From: Aphrocallistes beatrix
Lineage: Eukaryota > Porifera > Hexactinellida > Sceptrulophora > Aphrocallistidae
Assembly (NCBI GenBank): GCA_963281255.1
Contig: OY725503.1
Location: 1,550,001-1,614,000 of the forward strand
DNA: 64,000 bases
Direction: 5' to 3'
Position 1 is the stretch's first letter, and the number at the start of each line of letters is the position of its first letter. Below, one piece after another: positions 21,801 to 34,517 of the stretch. The notes under the pieces are model-generated. The model had not been told where the DNA came from. It ran no database searches and worked only from the letters and a program-made list of their open reading frames with translations. A program made the position numbers and the translations under genes.

Positions 21801-23506
21801 ACAAAGGAATGGTCGAGGAACCTATATATTTTCGCATATATACTTTTATTTAAGGATATAATATATTATATATCTACAATAGTTTTTAAGATATGACATC
21901 AGCCTCTTTCGGGACCTTAGAGGGATATTATGGCCGAACTTTACCTATAATATGCGATATCTCAAGAACAAATGGTCGGATCCGAACAAATTTTTTTTTG
22001 AAACGATCAGAATTTTATTTCTGACCCAGTGATCGCTAAATATCTGAGATCAAACTTGCGATTTCCCGAGGATTATATAAATGAACTCCCTTATAGAGCT
22101 ATTTTGTTTGGATTTTATTTGCCCATTCTTTTAAATCTTTGTGTTTTATAATCTCCAAAGGTGCTAATACAATGTTAAGGTTCATATCATTAAAAAAATA
22201 TCAAATAAGTTAAAAACTAATTCGTAAATGAGTCAAAATCCTCTAATAATTTTTCAATTTTTATTAGCGCTAAACTTTAGGGGGTTATTTCGCAAAAAAT
22301 AAAAAAAAATGCCGTCCAAATAGTGCTATCAGATGGTAGACCGATCAGTAATACAATGAAATTAGCAATAAAACATTTTTCAGTTTTTTTTTACGCCAGG
22401 CAAGATTTTTCGAGGGCGGTATCCTTAAACAACCTCTGAAATTCACTAAATGTGTCGCAAATAAAACCTATTGTGCAATCATATGATGACTAATCGAAAT
22501 TTTAACAACGGATATGGATACTCTGGCGTCATATTTATATATGCTGGTAATACATTTCGAAGCTCTATTCTGCGTCGTTCATGATTTTAGGCAGATCATG
22601 CATTTGTTCAACCATCTTCGACCGCATCCCTGGTCCATTTTTGAGATTTAGATGTGTGGCCTTATATACAGAGTGCTATGTTCGGACTAAATATCGGTTG
22701 TTTAGCTAATATTAGCCCTCTAAAATTAGCTTTTCAACTCATTAGTGACATTTATTGCATTCCTATTACATAGCAACAACAGCATTACACACTGTTTATG
22801 TTTAGTCTGTCTGTGGTCAAATATACAACATACTTATAATTCCAAGTGCACATATCAATTGCAGAATGTTGTAAGAATTAGTGATATTATAGAGGAAGAC
22901 AAAAAAGCATTTTCAAAATTGTAGAATTGAGAGTTGTCAGGTCAATTTTATATTTTTACAAAAGGCATAAAATTTTGAATTATATATAGAAAGCGTTTAC
23001 AGGTACAAAAATGTGAATAACTCAAAGAGAACATATGGAAACCAAATGAATTTTTTTATACAATGAATTATGAATATAAACAGTAAAATACCCAAAAATA
23101 AAACTGTTTCAAAAATATACATTTTTGTTACGTCATAGTTCCGGTTTGCTTCGGGAGTTGGTTTCAGTTCCAGTTTTCACAAAGAAAAGGAACTCAAAAC
23201 TTAATTTACTCAAGTTTTTCGTTTTCTCCATATGTAAAAACATAAGTATTGCAATTTATGAAAGAATTTGATGAATATTTTTCGAGTTATTCGAGTTTAA
23301 AATGGGATGGGATTTTACCATTGTGAAAATCCTTGTCAAACAGCAAAAATTCAAAAATTTGTGACGTCATAACTCAAAAACCACATGACCGATTGATCTG
23401 AAATTTTCACAAAAGTAAAGACATATACGTGCCCTGTCACACAGCAAATTTCAGACCAATCGGTTGATGGTGGTGAAATTATTGGTTTTTTGACATGGAA
23501 TTCCCC
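18827..23506. mobile_element. 4.7 kb palindromic element inserted before the mariner start codon
   Basis: The left end GGGGAATTCCATGTCAAAAA is repeated inverted at the right end. The target duplication is ATTT (18823-18826 and 23507-23510), or CATTT if one end C is counted as target. The arms match through 18827-20480 and 22429-23506. The core, 19655-22680, has CATAGC ends and internal sequence of the F1/F3 foldback family. The palindrome runs unbroken across that boundary, so the core is part of the element rather than a separate insertion with its own duplication. The right arm is interrupted by the TTAA-flanked element at 20484-22424. No transposase was found. Confidence 0.85.
20484..22424. 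mobile_element. TTAA-flanked element, about 1.94 kb
   Basis: Ends GGATACCGCCCTCGAAAAA and its inverse, with TTAA on both sides (20480-20483 and 22425-22428). The uninterrupted site is visible in the opposite arm of the host palindrome near 19908, which reads through a single TTAA. That proves a TTAA duplication. TTAA targeting is typical of piggyBac, but piggyBac ends usually begin CC, not GG. Inside there is only a 68-codon frame (20886-21092) with no recognised similarity. Confidence 0.85.
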
Positions 23507-23510
23507 ATTT

Positions 23511-24452
23511 ATGGCTTCAAAATCGTCAATTATTGAGCAAGAGCAAAGGGCGTATATCAAGTTTCGTTCCCTGCTAAAAGATTCGAACAGGAACATCCAC
23601 AATGATCTCGTGGAAGTTTGTGGAGATCAAGCACTGGCTTATTCCACGGTTAGAAGATGGGCTCAACTATTCAGAGAGGGAAGAGACAGCATTGAAGATG
23701 AGCCTCGGACAGGTAGGCCTAAATCTGCAACCTGTGAACCCTCAATTGAGTTAGTTGGTGAATTTCTTCGAAATGACCCTTGCTGCTCTATTGAAGAGAT
23801 TTCTAAGTATACGGATATCTCTACGGGAAGTATTTATCGCATTCCGAAGTAAGATCTCGGAGTAAGGAAGGTTTTCGCTCGGCGGGTGCCGTATTTGCTG
23901 TCAGAGGCCCAGATGAAACAGAGGGTAGAATTTTGTGAAAATCTTCTACATTACGAAAAATTTGATGCAAGGCGACTCTATTAGATAGTAACTATAGATG
24001 AAACTTGGATTTACTATTCACAACCTAAATCCATGGAAAATTCTAAGTGTTGGCTGCGTCTGGGCGAACCCCGACCTAAAAAACAACCGCGTCCAGATTT
24101 CCGTGCCAAGAAGGTAATGTACGCAAATGAATTTGACGCCTACAGCCCAGTTGCTCAAGTTTGCGCACCGAAGGGGCAGAATGTTGCTGGAGACTTTTAT
24201 TGCACTCATGTGCTCGCAGACGTCAGTAAACACTACACAGAGCGTCGGCCGAGAATTGGTCCTCGTGGAATAAAACTTCTACATGATAACGCCAGTAGTC
24301 ATAAAACTAAACAAGTCATCGCATACATCAAGGATATAGGGATGAAAACACTGAATCACCCTCCCTATTCCCCTGACCTAAGTCCTTGTGACTTCTGGTT
24401 GTTTTCAAAGCTGAAAAGTCATCTCTCTGACAATGAAAAGTCATCTCTCTGA
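23511..24452 (+). pseudogene. Mariner transposase, two in-frame stops
   Basis: The start ATG at 23511 lies directly after the target duplication of the palindrome insertion. The N-terminal half has paired helix-turn-helix motifs ('YSTVRRWAQLFREGR', 'DEPRTGRP', 'ISTGSIYRI'). A stop lies at 23850-23852 and another near 23980 just before 'VTIDETWIYY'. Catalytic Asp residues are in 'TIDETW', 'LHDNASSH' and 'PYSPDLSPCDF'; the last two are 34 residues apart, defining DD34D. The C-terminus ends early after a short duplicated 'aaagtcatctctctgacaatg' motif. The gene is dead as read, both by stops and by separation from its 5' region. Confidence 0.9.
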
Positions 24453-25003
24453 CATAGTTCACTAGTCGAATGGAGATCGGATTCGCCATTCATAAGTACC
24501 TGAAATCGATCCCACAGACGGAGTATAAAAAGACATTCCGCTGCTGGGTAGACCGTCTAAAGGAGTGTATTCGCGTCAAGGGAGACTATTTCGAGAATAT
24601 ATAATTAAATAACACATCAGTTGTTGCTTAAATATCAAATTGGTGGGGGGTGATCAGTACTTTTGAAATGACCTAAGTACGAGCAACCCCAAGGAAGTAT
24701 ACCTTATACCTGTAGTATTGATGAGGTGTTTATCTAAATTCTAGAATCTAGAAAATTTCATGGAATGAAAGGATTAAATTAGATTCCCGTTAAATTATTT
24801 GTCTGTAGTTCGATATTTTATTATGGTTGCATAGGCAGCGATCCTGGGGTGATAGTGGGGGCTTTCACCCCCCCCATATATTATATTGCGAGGCCAAGAG
24901 CATCTTTTCGCACCCGCCCAATAATTTCTAAAGAGAACTAGACATTGTTTTGGCCCTATCCAACCTGGCCATTTTTAGTCCTAACCGGACCACTTCGCTA
25001 CTA

Positions 25004-25266
25004 GGGCCTCATTCACTAAAGTTCTAAACTGAAATTCTTAGAATTTTTCTTAGAATTTAGCGAATTCTTAGAATTATTCTTAAATGTAAGAATTATTCTT
25101 AGAATTATTTTAAGTGGTATTCACTAAAGTTCTAAAGTCAAATTCTTAGAATTTTTCTTAGAATTTAGCGAATTCTTAGAAAATCCTTGAATTCTAAGAA
25201 ATATTCTTAGAATGGCACTTAGAATTAAATTAAGAAAAATTCTAAGAACTTTAGTGAATGAGGCCC
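25004..25266. mobile_element. Harbinger-like MITE (GGGCCTCATTCACTAAAG ends)
   Basis: Ends GGGCCTCATTCACTAAAG and its inverse. An internal block 'attcttagaatttttcttag' occurs in two direct copies. Flanking triplets are CTA and CTG, so a 3-bp duplication is possible but imperfect. It sits inside a second copy of the MITE family seen at 4549-4700, just upstream of ROGDI. Confidence 0.65.
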
Positions 25267-25478
25267 CTGGTGCCTACGACCTTGCATAGCTAGTGAATTA
25301 CGATCTCTCGATCAAAATCGAGTTCTTATTTTGAGAATCGGGATTGGGTCGCGTTCAATTTTGAAAAATTGGTCTGGATCGGATCTGAGTGTTTTTTCCA
25401 AGTTTTCCAAGAACATAAATATTTTCTTTTCATGAAATAAAATTTACTTGTAATTTTATTAATTATTAAGACGTTGAA

Positions 25479-25925
25479 ATGGCTACTGAAGATGTTTGTT
25501 ATTCACGTACAGCTAGGCATATGCTATCTACACCGCCTACTTCTAAATTTGAGAGAATTGATTTTGAATTCTCTTCCTTAGAAGAACAAGATACTCCCAG
25601 AATGAATCAAGAATATAAATGGTTATTGGATGCTGAATTACCACAGGCTCTAGACGATATCGCGAAATTGTTATCATGTTGTCATTCACAATTAGAATTT
25701 GACACATCAAGTGTAGACCAGAGAGCCCTGCTTATTCCTGACCAGAGTAGTGAATATGTTACAGGTACACTCCATCTAGAAGGGAACTTGATTCCACGAG
25801 CTGATTTACTCATTAAACCATCTCCTAAGTCAAGCAATAAAAATCGTGTTTCAACTACAATCAAGGGCGTTTCTAACTCATGGAAACTTCATCAAATTAC
25901 AGATGCATCCAATCAACTGAAACTG
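25479..25925 (+). CDS. ROGDI: ROGDI exon 1
   Basis: Codes 149 residues from the start Met to '..NQLKL'. It is followed by a strong donor CTG|GTATGT at 25926. Reading through the donor gives a stop ten codons later. Confidence 0.85.
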
Positions 25926-28900
25926 GTATGTGATTTTTATGACGATGCATAGTATATCTAGACCAGTAGACATAATGATTTTTGCTAACCAGCGCGTTTC
26001 GAACACTTGACTACGCGGCTGGCGAGAAAACTACTTGTCTACACTTGATACCCTGTGAGCTCATTGTTAATCCAAGTGATTTATCATATGGTCGCTTAAT
26101 ATTGTTGAATTTTCTTAGACTCCTAAACCATGTGTAATGGATATATAGACCATGACCACTTCCGCCGTCCCTGTAATATGTACAGTTAAACTGGTTTTTG
26201 ATGCAGCTCCTGCTGTGAGATCCCCTTATGGCATTTTTTGATGCGTAAAGATGACGTCATAACAGTGTGATGTGTCATCATTTTTTGATGATAGTTAAAT
26301 CATATCTGAGATATATTAATACACACATTCTATTAACCCGCGGTTGGCTAGGAATGTTGAAAGTGAAAATGAAAGTACATTGAAAGTGAAAATGAAAGTG
26401 GGGTTTTCTCTATTTATACTTTTGAGATCTAGCCAGGCGAGGGTTAAAATATCAGCCTTCGATCACCTAAAATGACTGGTTCTAGTCGGAAAATTTCTGA
26501 CATAAAAAAGGTGACAATGACGTCATAAATCTGTGATGAGGCTACATTTTGGTCTCAGGTCAGAGCTTAGTGGAGCCATAGCCAAAATACTCCCACATAC
26601 CAAAAATCAGCTATCTGTGTCTGGCAGTTTCTTCAATCAATTCTTTACAGATATAAATATATATAGTATCCTTACTATTAAAACTCAATTATTGTGTACA
26701 AGCACGCTTCGCTTGCTTGAGCTGCGCGGCTGGCGGACACTTTGTGTCCGCCGGAGGCTCCCTTCGGTCGCCTGGAGGTGACATTGGTTAATTATAATGG
26801 AGATATCATTTCTAAATATGTCCATCTTAGTTTTGAAATCGATATCACTCGAAAAAACACCAAATTTGTCAATTTTTAAAATTTTGATGAATAATGATGA
26901 CGTCATAGCAACGTACTGAGTCCACATTTTTTGATGATAGTTGCATCATATGTGAGGTATGTTAGTATACATATTCTATTAGAATTTCAGCCTTCTATCT
27001 CCTATAATGGCTGAGTTATGCCCGAATAACTGTGTTGCTTAACTTTTAAAAATGTGACTGACGTCATAATTCCATGATGAGTCGACATTTTCGTCTGAGC
27101 TCAGAACTTACTGGAGCCATAGCCAAAATACTCCCACATGCCAAAGATTAGCTTTCTATGACCGGCAGTTTCTTCAATCAATTCGTTACAGATATATATA
27201 TATATATATAAATATATATATACACACATACACATTAATCAAGTTTTAATAGTAAGGATATATATACAATGAAGATTTGAATATAACGACAAGTCGCAAA
27301 AAGCGACCATTTTTCATTGTCCAGAGCGAAATCCTAAGCGTATATTGTGTGTGTGACCCTAAGATCGGATATAGTGACAGTTCGCAAATAACGACATTTT
27401 TCTCTTACCCGATGGTACGTCGTTATATCCAATCTCCACTGTATATACAAGCGCGCTTCGCTTGCTCGCGCTGTGTGGCTGGCGGACACTCTGTGGGCGC
27501 CTGGTGTCACAATGATTAATCATAAAGGAGAAAACATCTCTAAATATGTCTGTCCTAATGATATATATGTGATCGATATCACACGAAAAATCACCAAATT
27601 TGACAATTTTTGATGAGTAATGATGACGTCATAACAGAGTGATGAGTCATCATATTTGGATTAGAGTTGTATCCTATGTGAGATATACAGTCGACTCTCG
27701 TTAATACGAACACGGATAAGGAGTACAATCGGATAAGAAGTACAAGTTTTGATTCCCCAACCTAATCTATGGCAAAATATATACAAACGAACTCCGGTTA
27801 ACACGAACACGGATAAGACGAAATATCGGATAATAAGTACGATTTGTGGGTTCCCTTCAGTGCGTTTTCAATACTAAATACATCGGTTAATACGAACACG
27901 GATAATACGAACAGGTGTGTGCCTACGAGCACTTTGAATATGGTACGTAGTATGTACGTAGATAGATACTAGACAGATATTTCTCAATGAAAATACAGTC
28001 GAATCTCGTTAATACAACATGGATAATGAGTTCTCTATTTGACAAGTACAATTTCATACTCTCACGTAGTTATCACTATGTATATTAAGTATTTTGGACA
28101 AATGTGGCTATGTACGTACTTCGGTTAATACGTACTCCGGATAAGGAGTACAAATCTCCACGGTCCCTTGGTGTACGTGCTAACGAGAGTCGACTGTATA
28201 TTAATATACACATTCTATTAAAGTTTCAGCCTTCTATCACCTAAAGTTACAAAAAGGTGACAATGACGTCATAATTCCATGATGAGTCGACTTTTTCATC
28301 TGAGCTCAGAACTTGGTAGAGCCAAAGCCAAAAGACTCCCACATGCCAAAAATCAGCTTTCTGTACCTGACAGTTTCTTCAATCAATTCGTTACAGATAT
28401 ATATATATAGATACTATATATATACTACAAGCGAGCTTAGCTTGCTTGCGCTGCGCCGCTGGCAGACACTGTGTCCGCCGGAGGCGCCCTGCGGGCGCCT
28501 GTGGTCACCATTGATTAATTATATGGGAGATAGCATCTCTAAATACGTCTGTCCTACTGTTATATTCGATATCGCACGAAAAATCTGCAAATTTGTCAAT
28601 TTTTAAAATTTTGATGAGTAATGACGTCATAACAAAGTGATGAGTCATCATTTTTGATGATAGTTGCATCATATGTGAGATATGTTAGTATACAGATTCT
28701 ATCAAAATTTCAGCCTTCTACCTCCTATAATGACTGAGTTATGCTCGAATAACTGTATTGCTTAACTTTTACAAATGTGACAATGACGTCATAATTCCAT
28801 GATTAGACATTTTAGGCTATGGTTTCATATAATTATGTATCAAACAATTTATAAATTAGATTTCGGACAAAAACTTTTTATTCATATTATGGGTGCGTAA

Positions 28901-29503
28901 GAAAATCCACTTTATCTTATCCCTGGTATCATGAAATATTGTTCAGTGAAATGCCCTGTATGTAGTAGCCTATGCCTAACTGTAATAACATAGTTCTTTG
29001 GTCATGATACTTGTTGAATTGTTAACTGTAAGGAATATTAATTAAAAAATTAAGTCTTATGAGTACGCATTTATGCATTTATAGAAATTGGACTATTCTT
29101 GTTCTACTACAATGAATGGTCAAATGGGGATATATAGAGTCCCTTCCAAATCTTTTTATCACAATTTGACTTTTTTGGCCATGAACATTAGCGTTGCAAA
29201 CTGCGAAATTTTTCCAAGTCAAATACTAATAAAGAATTATCTGCGATAGACAAGGAGTCAAATCTGGTTAACAAACACTGCAATCTTGTCGATAGAGAGA
29301 GACATAACCGTTACTACTAATTTTGATGATGTCATCAATGATTTCGCGACATCGAAAGCAAAAGTACTATTTGTATTGAATTATTATAATATTGTTTAGG
29401 TAGATAAATAATATTTTGAATATTTTACACCTAGGGGTGGCATTTGTTCACCGACGCCGCTAACAAAATTATTTTTTCCCCTTCAAAATAATTAATTAAT
29501 CCT

Positions 29504-29552
<49 letters not shown>

Positions 29553-32500
29553 TAGGGTGCTCCAAAAAATACGAAAGTTTGAATCTTTAGATGCACACGC
29601 ACACTCTTCAAATAGTTTACTTTGATCAACAAGTATTCACCATAAAATTTTCATGCAATTTGGGGATGGTTTAGTGGTCGCGCAAAGTAGCTTCCCCCTC
29701 ATGCTAATTTATAATGGGATATGTCCAGGTTGGGGCCAAAAGTTGTAAAAGTTGTATTTCTGATGTTTATATAAACTAGTAACTTCATTTTTGTGATATT
29801 TGTATCAGTTAATAATACATTTTAATGACCTAAATGCTACCGGTTCGGAGATATTGGTGAAAACAGTTGAGACCATTAATAATTTCAAGTATGAAGGCTG
29901 GTCCCAACTGTTTTCGCCAATATCTCGGAACTGGTAGATTTTAGGTTATTAAAATGTATTATTAGCTTATATAAAACTACTCCTAATATCACTAAAATAA
30001 AGTTACTAGTTTATTAAAACATCAGAAGTACGCATTTTACAACTTTTGGCCCCATCCCGGACATATCTCATTATAAATTAGCACGAGGGGGAGGCTACTT
30101 TGCGCGACCACTAAACCATCCCCAAATTGCATGAAATTTTTATGGTGAATACTTGGTGATCAAAGTAAACTATTTGAAGAGTGTGCATCTAAAGATTCAA
30201 ACTTTCGAATTTTTTGGAGCACCCTAAATCTATCTATATATATATATATATATATCCTTACTATTAAAACTCGATTAATGTTTGTTTGTTTGTTTTTGTA
30301 AATGCGAAACTGGTGGATTCGCGAATACACTGAATAGTTGGTGGATTCGCGAAAACACCGGTGCAAATGCGAAATCTTTTTATCTTAAATCTTATGGTTG
30401 GTTAATTATATAACTCAAAGGAAATACGTATTTGTACTATTATTAGTAATACTCAGCTGTTTCATAACTAAAAGTGGTGACATTGATTCCACGAGTCCCA
30501 ATCCTCCCCGCGAAGGCGTCAGGTGGCTGACATCCGGTACTGGGAGGAGGTAGTTACGGGTGCTTATTATAAGATCTTCCGTGATACAAAATTAGTTAAT
30601 CTCTCAAATAAAGGACAAAATGTAATTTGCTGATGATTAAAGTATCCGCCTTGGCATAATAAATGCCTATTGTAACTTCAAGGTAACATTTTGCGGTTTG
30701 TTTGTGGAATTTAAATGTAAAGTATCTAAAACTTAAAACATACCAAAAAGCAAATAATATAGCATAGCATGAAGAGTGATGTATGTAATGTAAGCATAAT
30801 TTATCATGCTTGAAGATTACATGAAAACGATTTAGAATAAGGTTTTACATTCATTGATCTTGATTAAAAGTATTGTTGTAATCTAGTTGTTCCTATGAGA
30901 AATATAAATCAACCATAAGATTAAAGATAAAAAGGTTTCGCATTTGCACCGGTGTCTTCACGAATCCACCAATTATTCAGTGGATTCGCGAATCCACCAG
31001 TTTCGCATTTACACTGCAACATATACATATATATCTCTGTAACGAATTGATTGAAGAAACTGACGGGCGCAGAAAGCTGATTTTTGGCATGTGGGAGTCT
31101 TTTGGTCGATATGCCACCAAAACCTGAACCAGGTGACCTACTAAGCCGCCAAATTTCATCAATTATTTTGTTTATCTGTATAACACATTTATAAGTTGGT
31201 GGTTCTTAGCCATCAGAAATAATCAAAAGGTGATTAAGATAGCCACCACCAATTTGTAATATTGTCGAGTGTTGATATTCTTACTATTAACCTCGATTAA
31301 TGTGTCGGTATTTATATATATGGGTCATTCCATCTGAAATCGACCAATTTGACCAACTGTTCCATTTCGAGCATCTCAGAAATTCTTGTAATTTTGCCTG
31401 TAAGTTTTGCATGCTAGTGTATGATTATTTGTACAATATCAGCTTTCAATACTTTTTGGTTTTATAATTATAGCCATTTAAAATTTGACGATTTTTATAG
31501 ATCGGAAATACTTGTTTTAGAGTCCCCTTAATCAAATGTGACATATATCTTTCAATTCTTAACTTAAATGTTCAGTTTTATTACTGGTTGTTAACCATAT
31601 AGTTACCTAATATTCTTATCTAAATTGGATATTCTTATTGCCTAGTTTAGATTTAATTCTTATCTAAACATACATTTTCATCAATTTATCAAAAAAAATT
31701 CGAAATAATAATTCTTCATGTCTCTAATGGTTTAGAATTTGCCCATTTACATTTTAATTTTCCTCTATATATATGTACAATCTTCCTGGTAAATTTCACG
31801 ACTTACATCAGTTCTTTTACTGTTAAATTCAAACTTATTTTAAATCATTCCAAATTTTAATTGTTATCAAAATTTTCCTGATGCCTACAAATGAAGAACT
31901 CTGAAATAATTGATATTTGTTTCTATTTCTTAGTTATACTGTTATATAGATATACATTCTCCAGTGTGCGAATTGTTGTTGAAATTTGTTTGTGTTTTTA
32001 TCACCTGTACTATTTATTAGAGGTATTTGTACAAGTACTAATGATCCTCTTTTTTCCTAATATTGTAAAACGATTATCTTCTTAATTTCTTTAGTTATCA
32101 ATATGTCTATCTTTCTATTGGCAAAATAATTAATCTATTGTTCTGTTTATACACATAGCATGGCAACGTTTCGTTACAATCCAAAACTTGTCAAATGTGT
32201 TTTCTGTTTCGGGATCAAATTTCATCTGCACAACTTTGCATATAATGAAGTATTGTAATAGTAATCCATCTAAGGCAGTGGCGTAACCTTAATCCTTAAG
32301 TGGGCCACAATTGGGTCTCGCGGGCCCCAAATCTGTCAGTTCTTGTTACGGTCACATCTCCATGGCCGTAGCAAGAACTGACATTGGAAACCTATATGGA
32401 AGCAATGTAACAACTAAAATTATACTTATACAAGCAAAAATAACAAGTAAAATAAATTGAATCATTATTTAATGATAATAGAAAATATATTGATATTCAG

Positions 32501-33959
32501 CATCAATTTCACACTAAAATTAGGTGGGGCCATTTTGTATTACAATCACAAACACGCGAGTCCCATAATATAGTGTTTGAAAAGAGCCTGCGGGCCATCA
32601 AATTTAGTCTCGTGGGCCCCCAAATGACCCCGCGGGCCCCCAAGTTGCCCACCGCTGATCTAAGGGTTCAGTTTATTTCGCATAGCATGGCAAGTTGATG
32701 TTGTTATGTAAAACTTGCCAAATGTGGTTTCTATTTCGAAATCAAATTCCAGCTGCTCTACTTTGCAGATAATGAATTAATTTTTATAGCAATCCAATTA
32801 ATTTCATTGCAAAGTGAAATTTTTAAATTTTCTGTCGAAAAAAATTTTAAATAATGAATTGCTTAAAATTTATGCTCATACGCAGACATTTTTTAGCCCT
32901 CGTATATTGTGAATTCTGATTAGCTAATAAACTATATAGGATACATGAAAAAGTGCTAATTACATTTATTTCAACACATGAATTCCAAATATGTATATAT
33001 TATGTCAAAAAAACTTGTTCCAGTTAAATGGATTGAGCACCATTCATATAATTGTAAATGAGTTAAAATATCACTATTCCATCACAAGCCTTTTTTCCAT
33101 GGGAAGTTGCAAATAAATGCCATTCTGCATCTAGTCCGAAATCAGCGAAAAATTTTATAATAAAAACACTTAGAAGTGCCCCTATACGACCTCTGAAAAT
33201 CACTAAATTTGTCACAAATATAGCCTATTGCGAATAATATGGTGAGTAATCTCAATTTTAACAACGGATATGGGTACTTTGATACAAATTACTCACTTTA
33301 TATGTTTTCAAATTAATTACTCTTCCTCAAGAATAAGTATTTTCACCATTTGCTTTCCTATGCCACATGTCGCGAGTGATCACCATTGTATATGATGGCA
33401 TTGGTCGTATGAAGTAGCACAGTTTGAAAATTTTTGACCTTGTGGGAGTGTAAACAAGTTGAAGAGTGAGTAATTAGAATATAGAGAATTCGAATTTGAA
33501 GTTAAATTAAGCATATATATCTCTTACCAATTAAATACCTTGACTCGCTAAATAAATCAGTATTATAACTATTTGTATGGGGAATTATGAGGTGTACGAA
33601 TACTTTTGTTCAGGCAGTGTATATATGTACAGTAGATTGACGAGCTTCAATCGTCACAGATAATAATTGTTTTTTTCTAAACACCATATAGAAATAATTA
33701 TAGATACTCTACAAATGTATAGCTTGAAAATTGATTAAACTAAAGCCAGAGACGATCTATGATTTGTGGCCCGTAAGGCGGAGCCTAATTTTTAAAGTGG
33801 CCCGTAGATTTAAAAGTTTGAGCACCCCTGCTCTAATAGTTCTAGAAATTATTGATAGAATGTTCTTATAACCGGTTCTGTTTAAATAGTAATGAATAGG
33901 AAATAATCCGTTCCCAAATAAATGGTTCTTATAACCGGTGTTCTAATAACCGATATCCA

Positions 33960-33996
<37 letters not shown>

Positions 33997-34486
33997 AGCG
34001 CGCTTCGCTTGCTTGCGCTGCGCGGCTGGCGGACACTTTGTGTCCGCCGGAGGCTCCCTTCGGTCGCCTGGAGGTGACATTGGTTAATTATAAGGGAGAT
34101 ATCATCTCTAAATATGTCAATCTTAGTTTTAAAATCGATTGCACTCGAAAAAACACCAAATTTGTCAATTTTTAAAATTTTGATGCGTAATGATGACGTC
34201 ATAGCAAAGTGATGAGTCATCATTTTTGATGATAGTCGCATCATATGTGAGGCGTATTAGTATACAGATTTTATTAAATTTTCAGCCTTCTATCTCCTAT
34301 AATGACTGAGTTATCCCCGAATAACTGTATTGCTTAACTTTTAAAAATGTGACAATGACGTCATAATTCCATGATGAGTCGACATTTTGCTCTGAGCTCA
34401 GAACTTACTGGAGCCATAGCCAAAAGACTCCCATATGCCAAAAATCAGCTTTCTGTGACTGGCAGTTTCTACAATCAATTCGTTAC

Positions 34487-34517
<31 letters not shown>

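Larger units (their letters stand above)
18637..24677 (+). mobile_element. Mariner element (DD34D) carrying a nested palindrome
   Basis: Terminal inverted repeats begin CTTAGGTCATTTCAAAAGTA (at least 27 bp including TGATCA) and are flanked by TA at 18635-18636 and 24678-24679. The element proper is 18637-18826 plus 23507-24677, about 1.36 kb, a usual mariner size. The rest is the palindromic insertion at 18827-23506. The transposase lies on the plus strand at the right. Confidence 0.9.
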
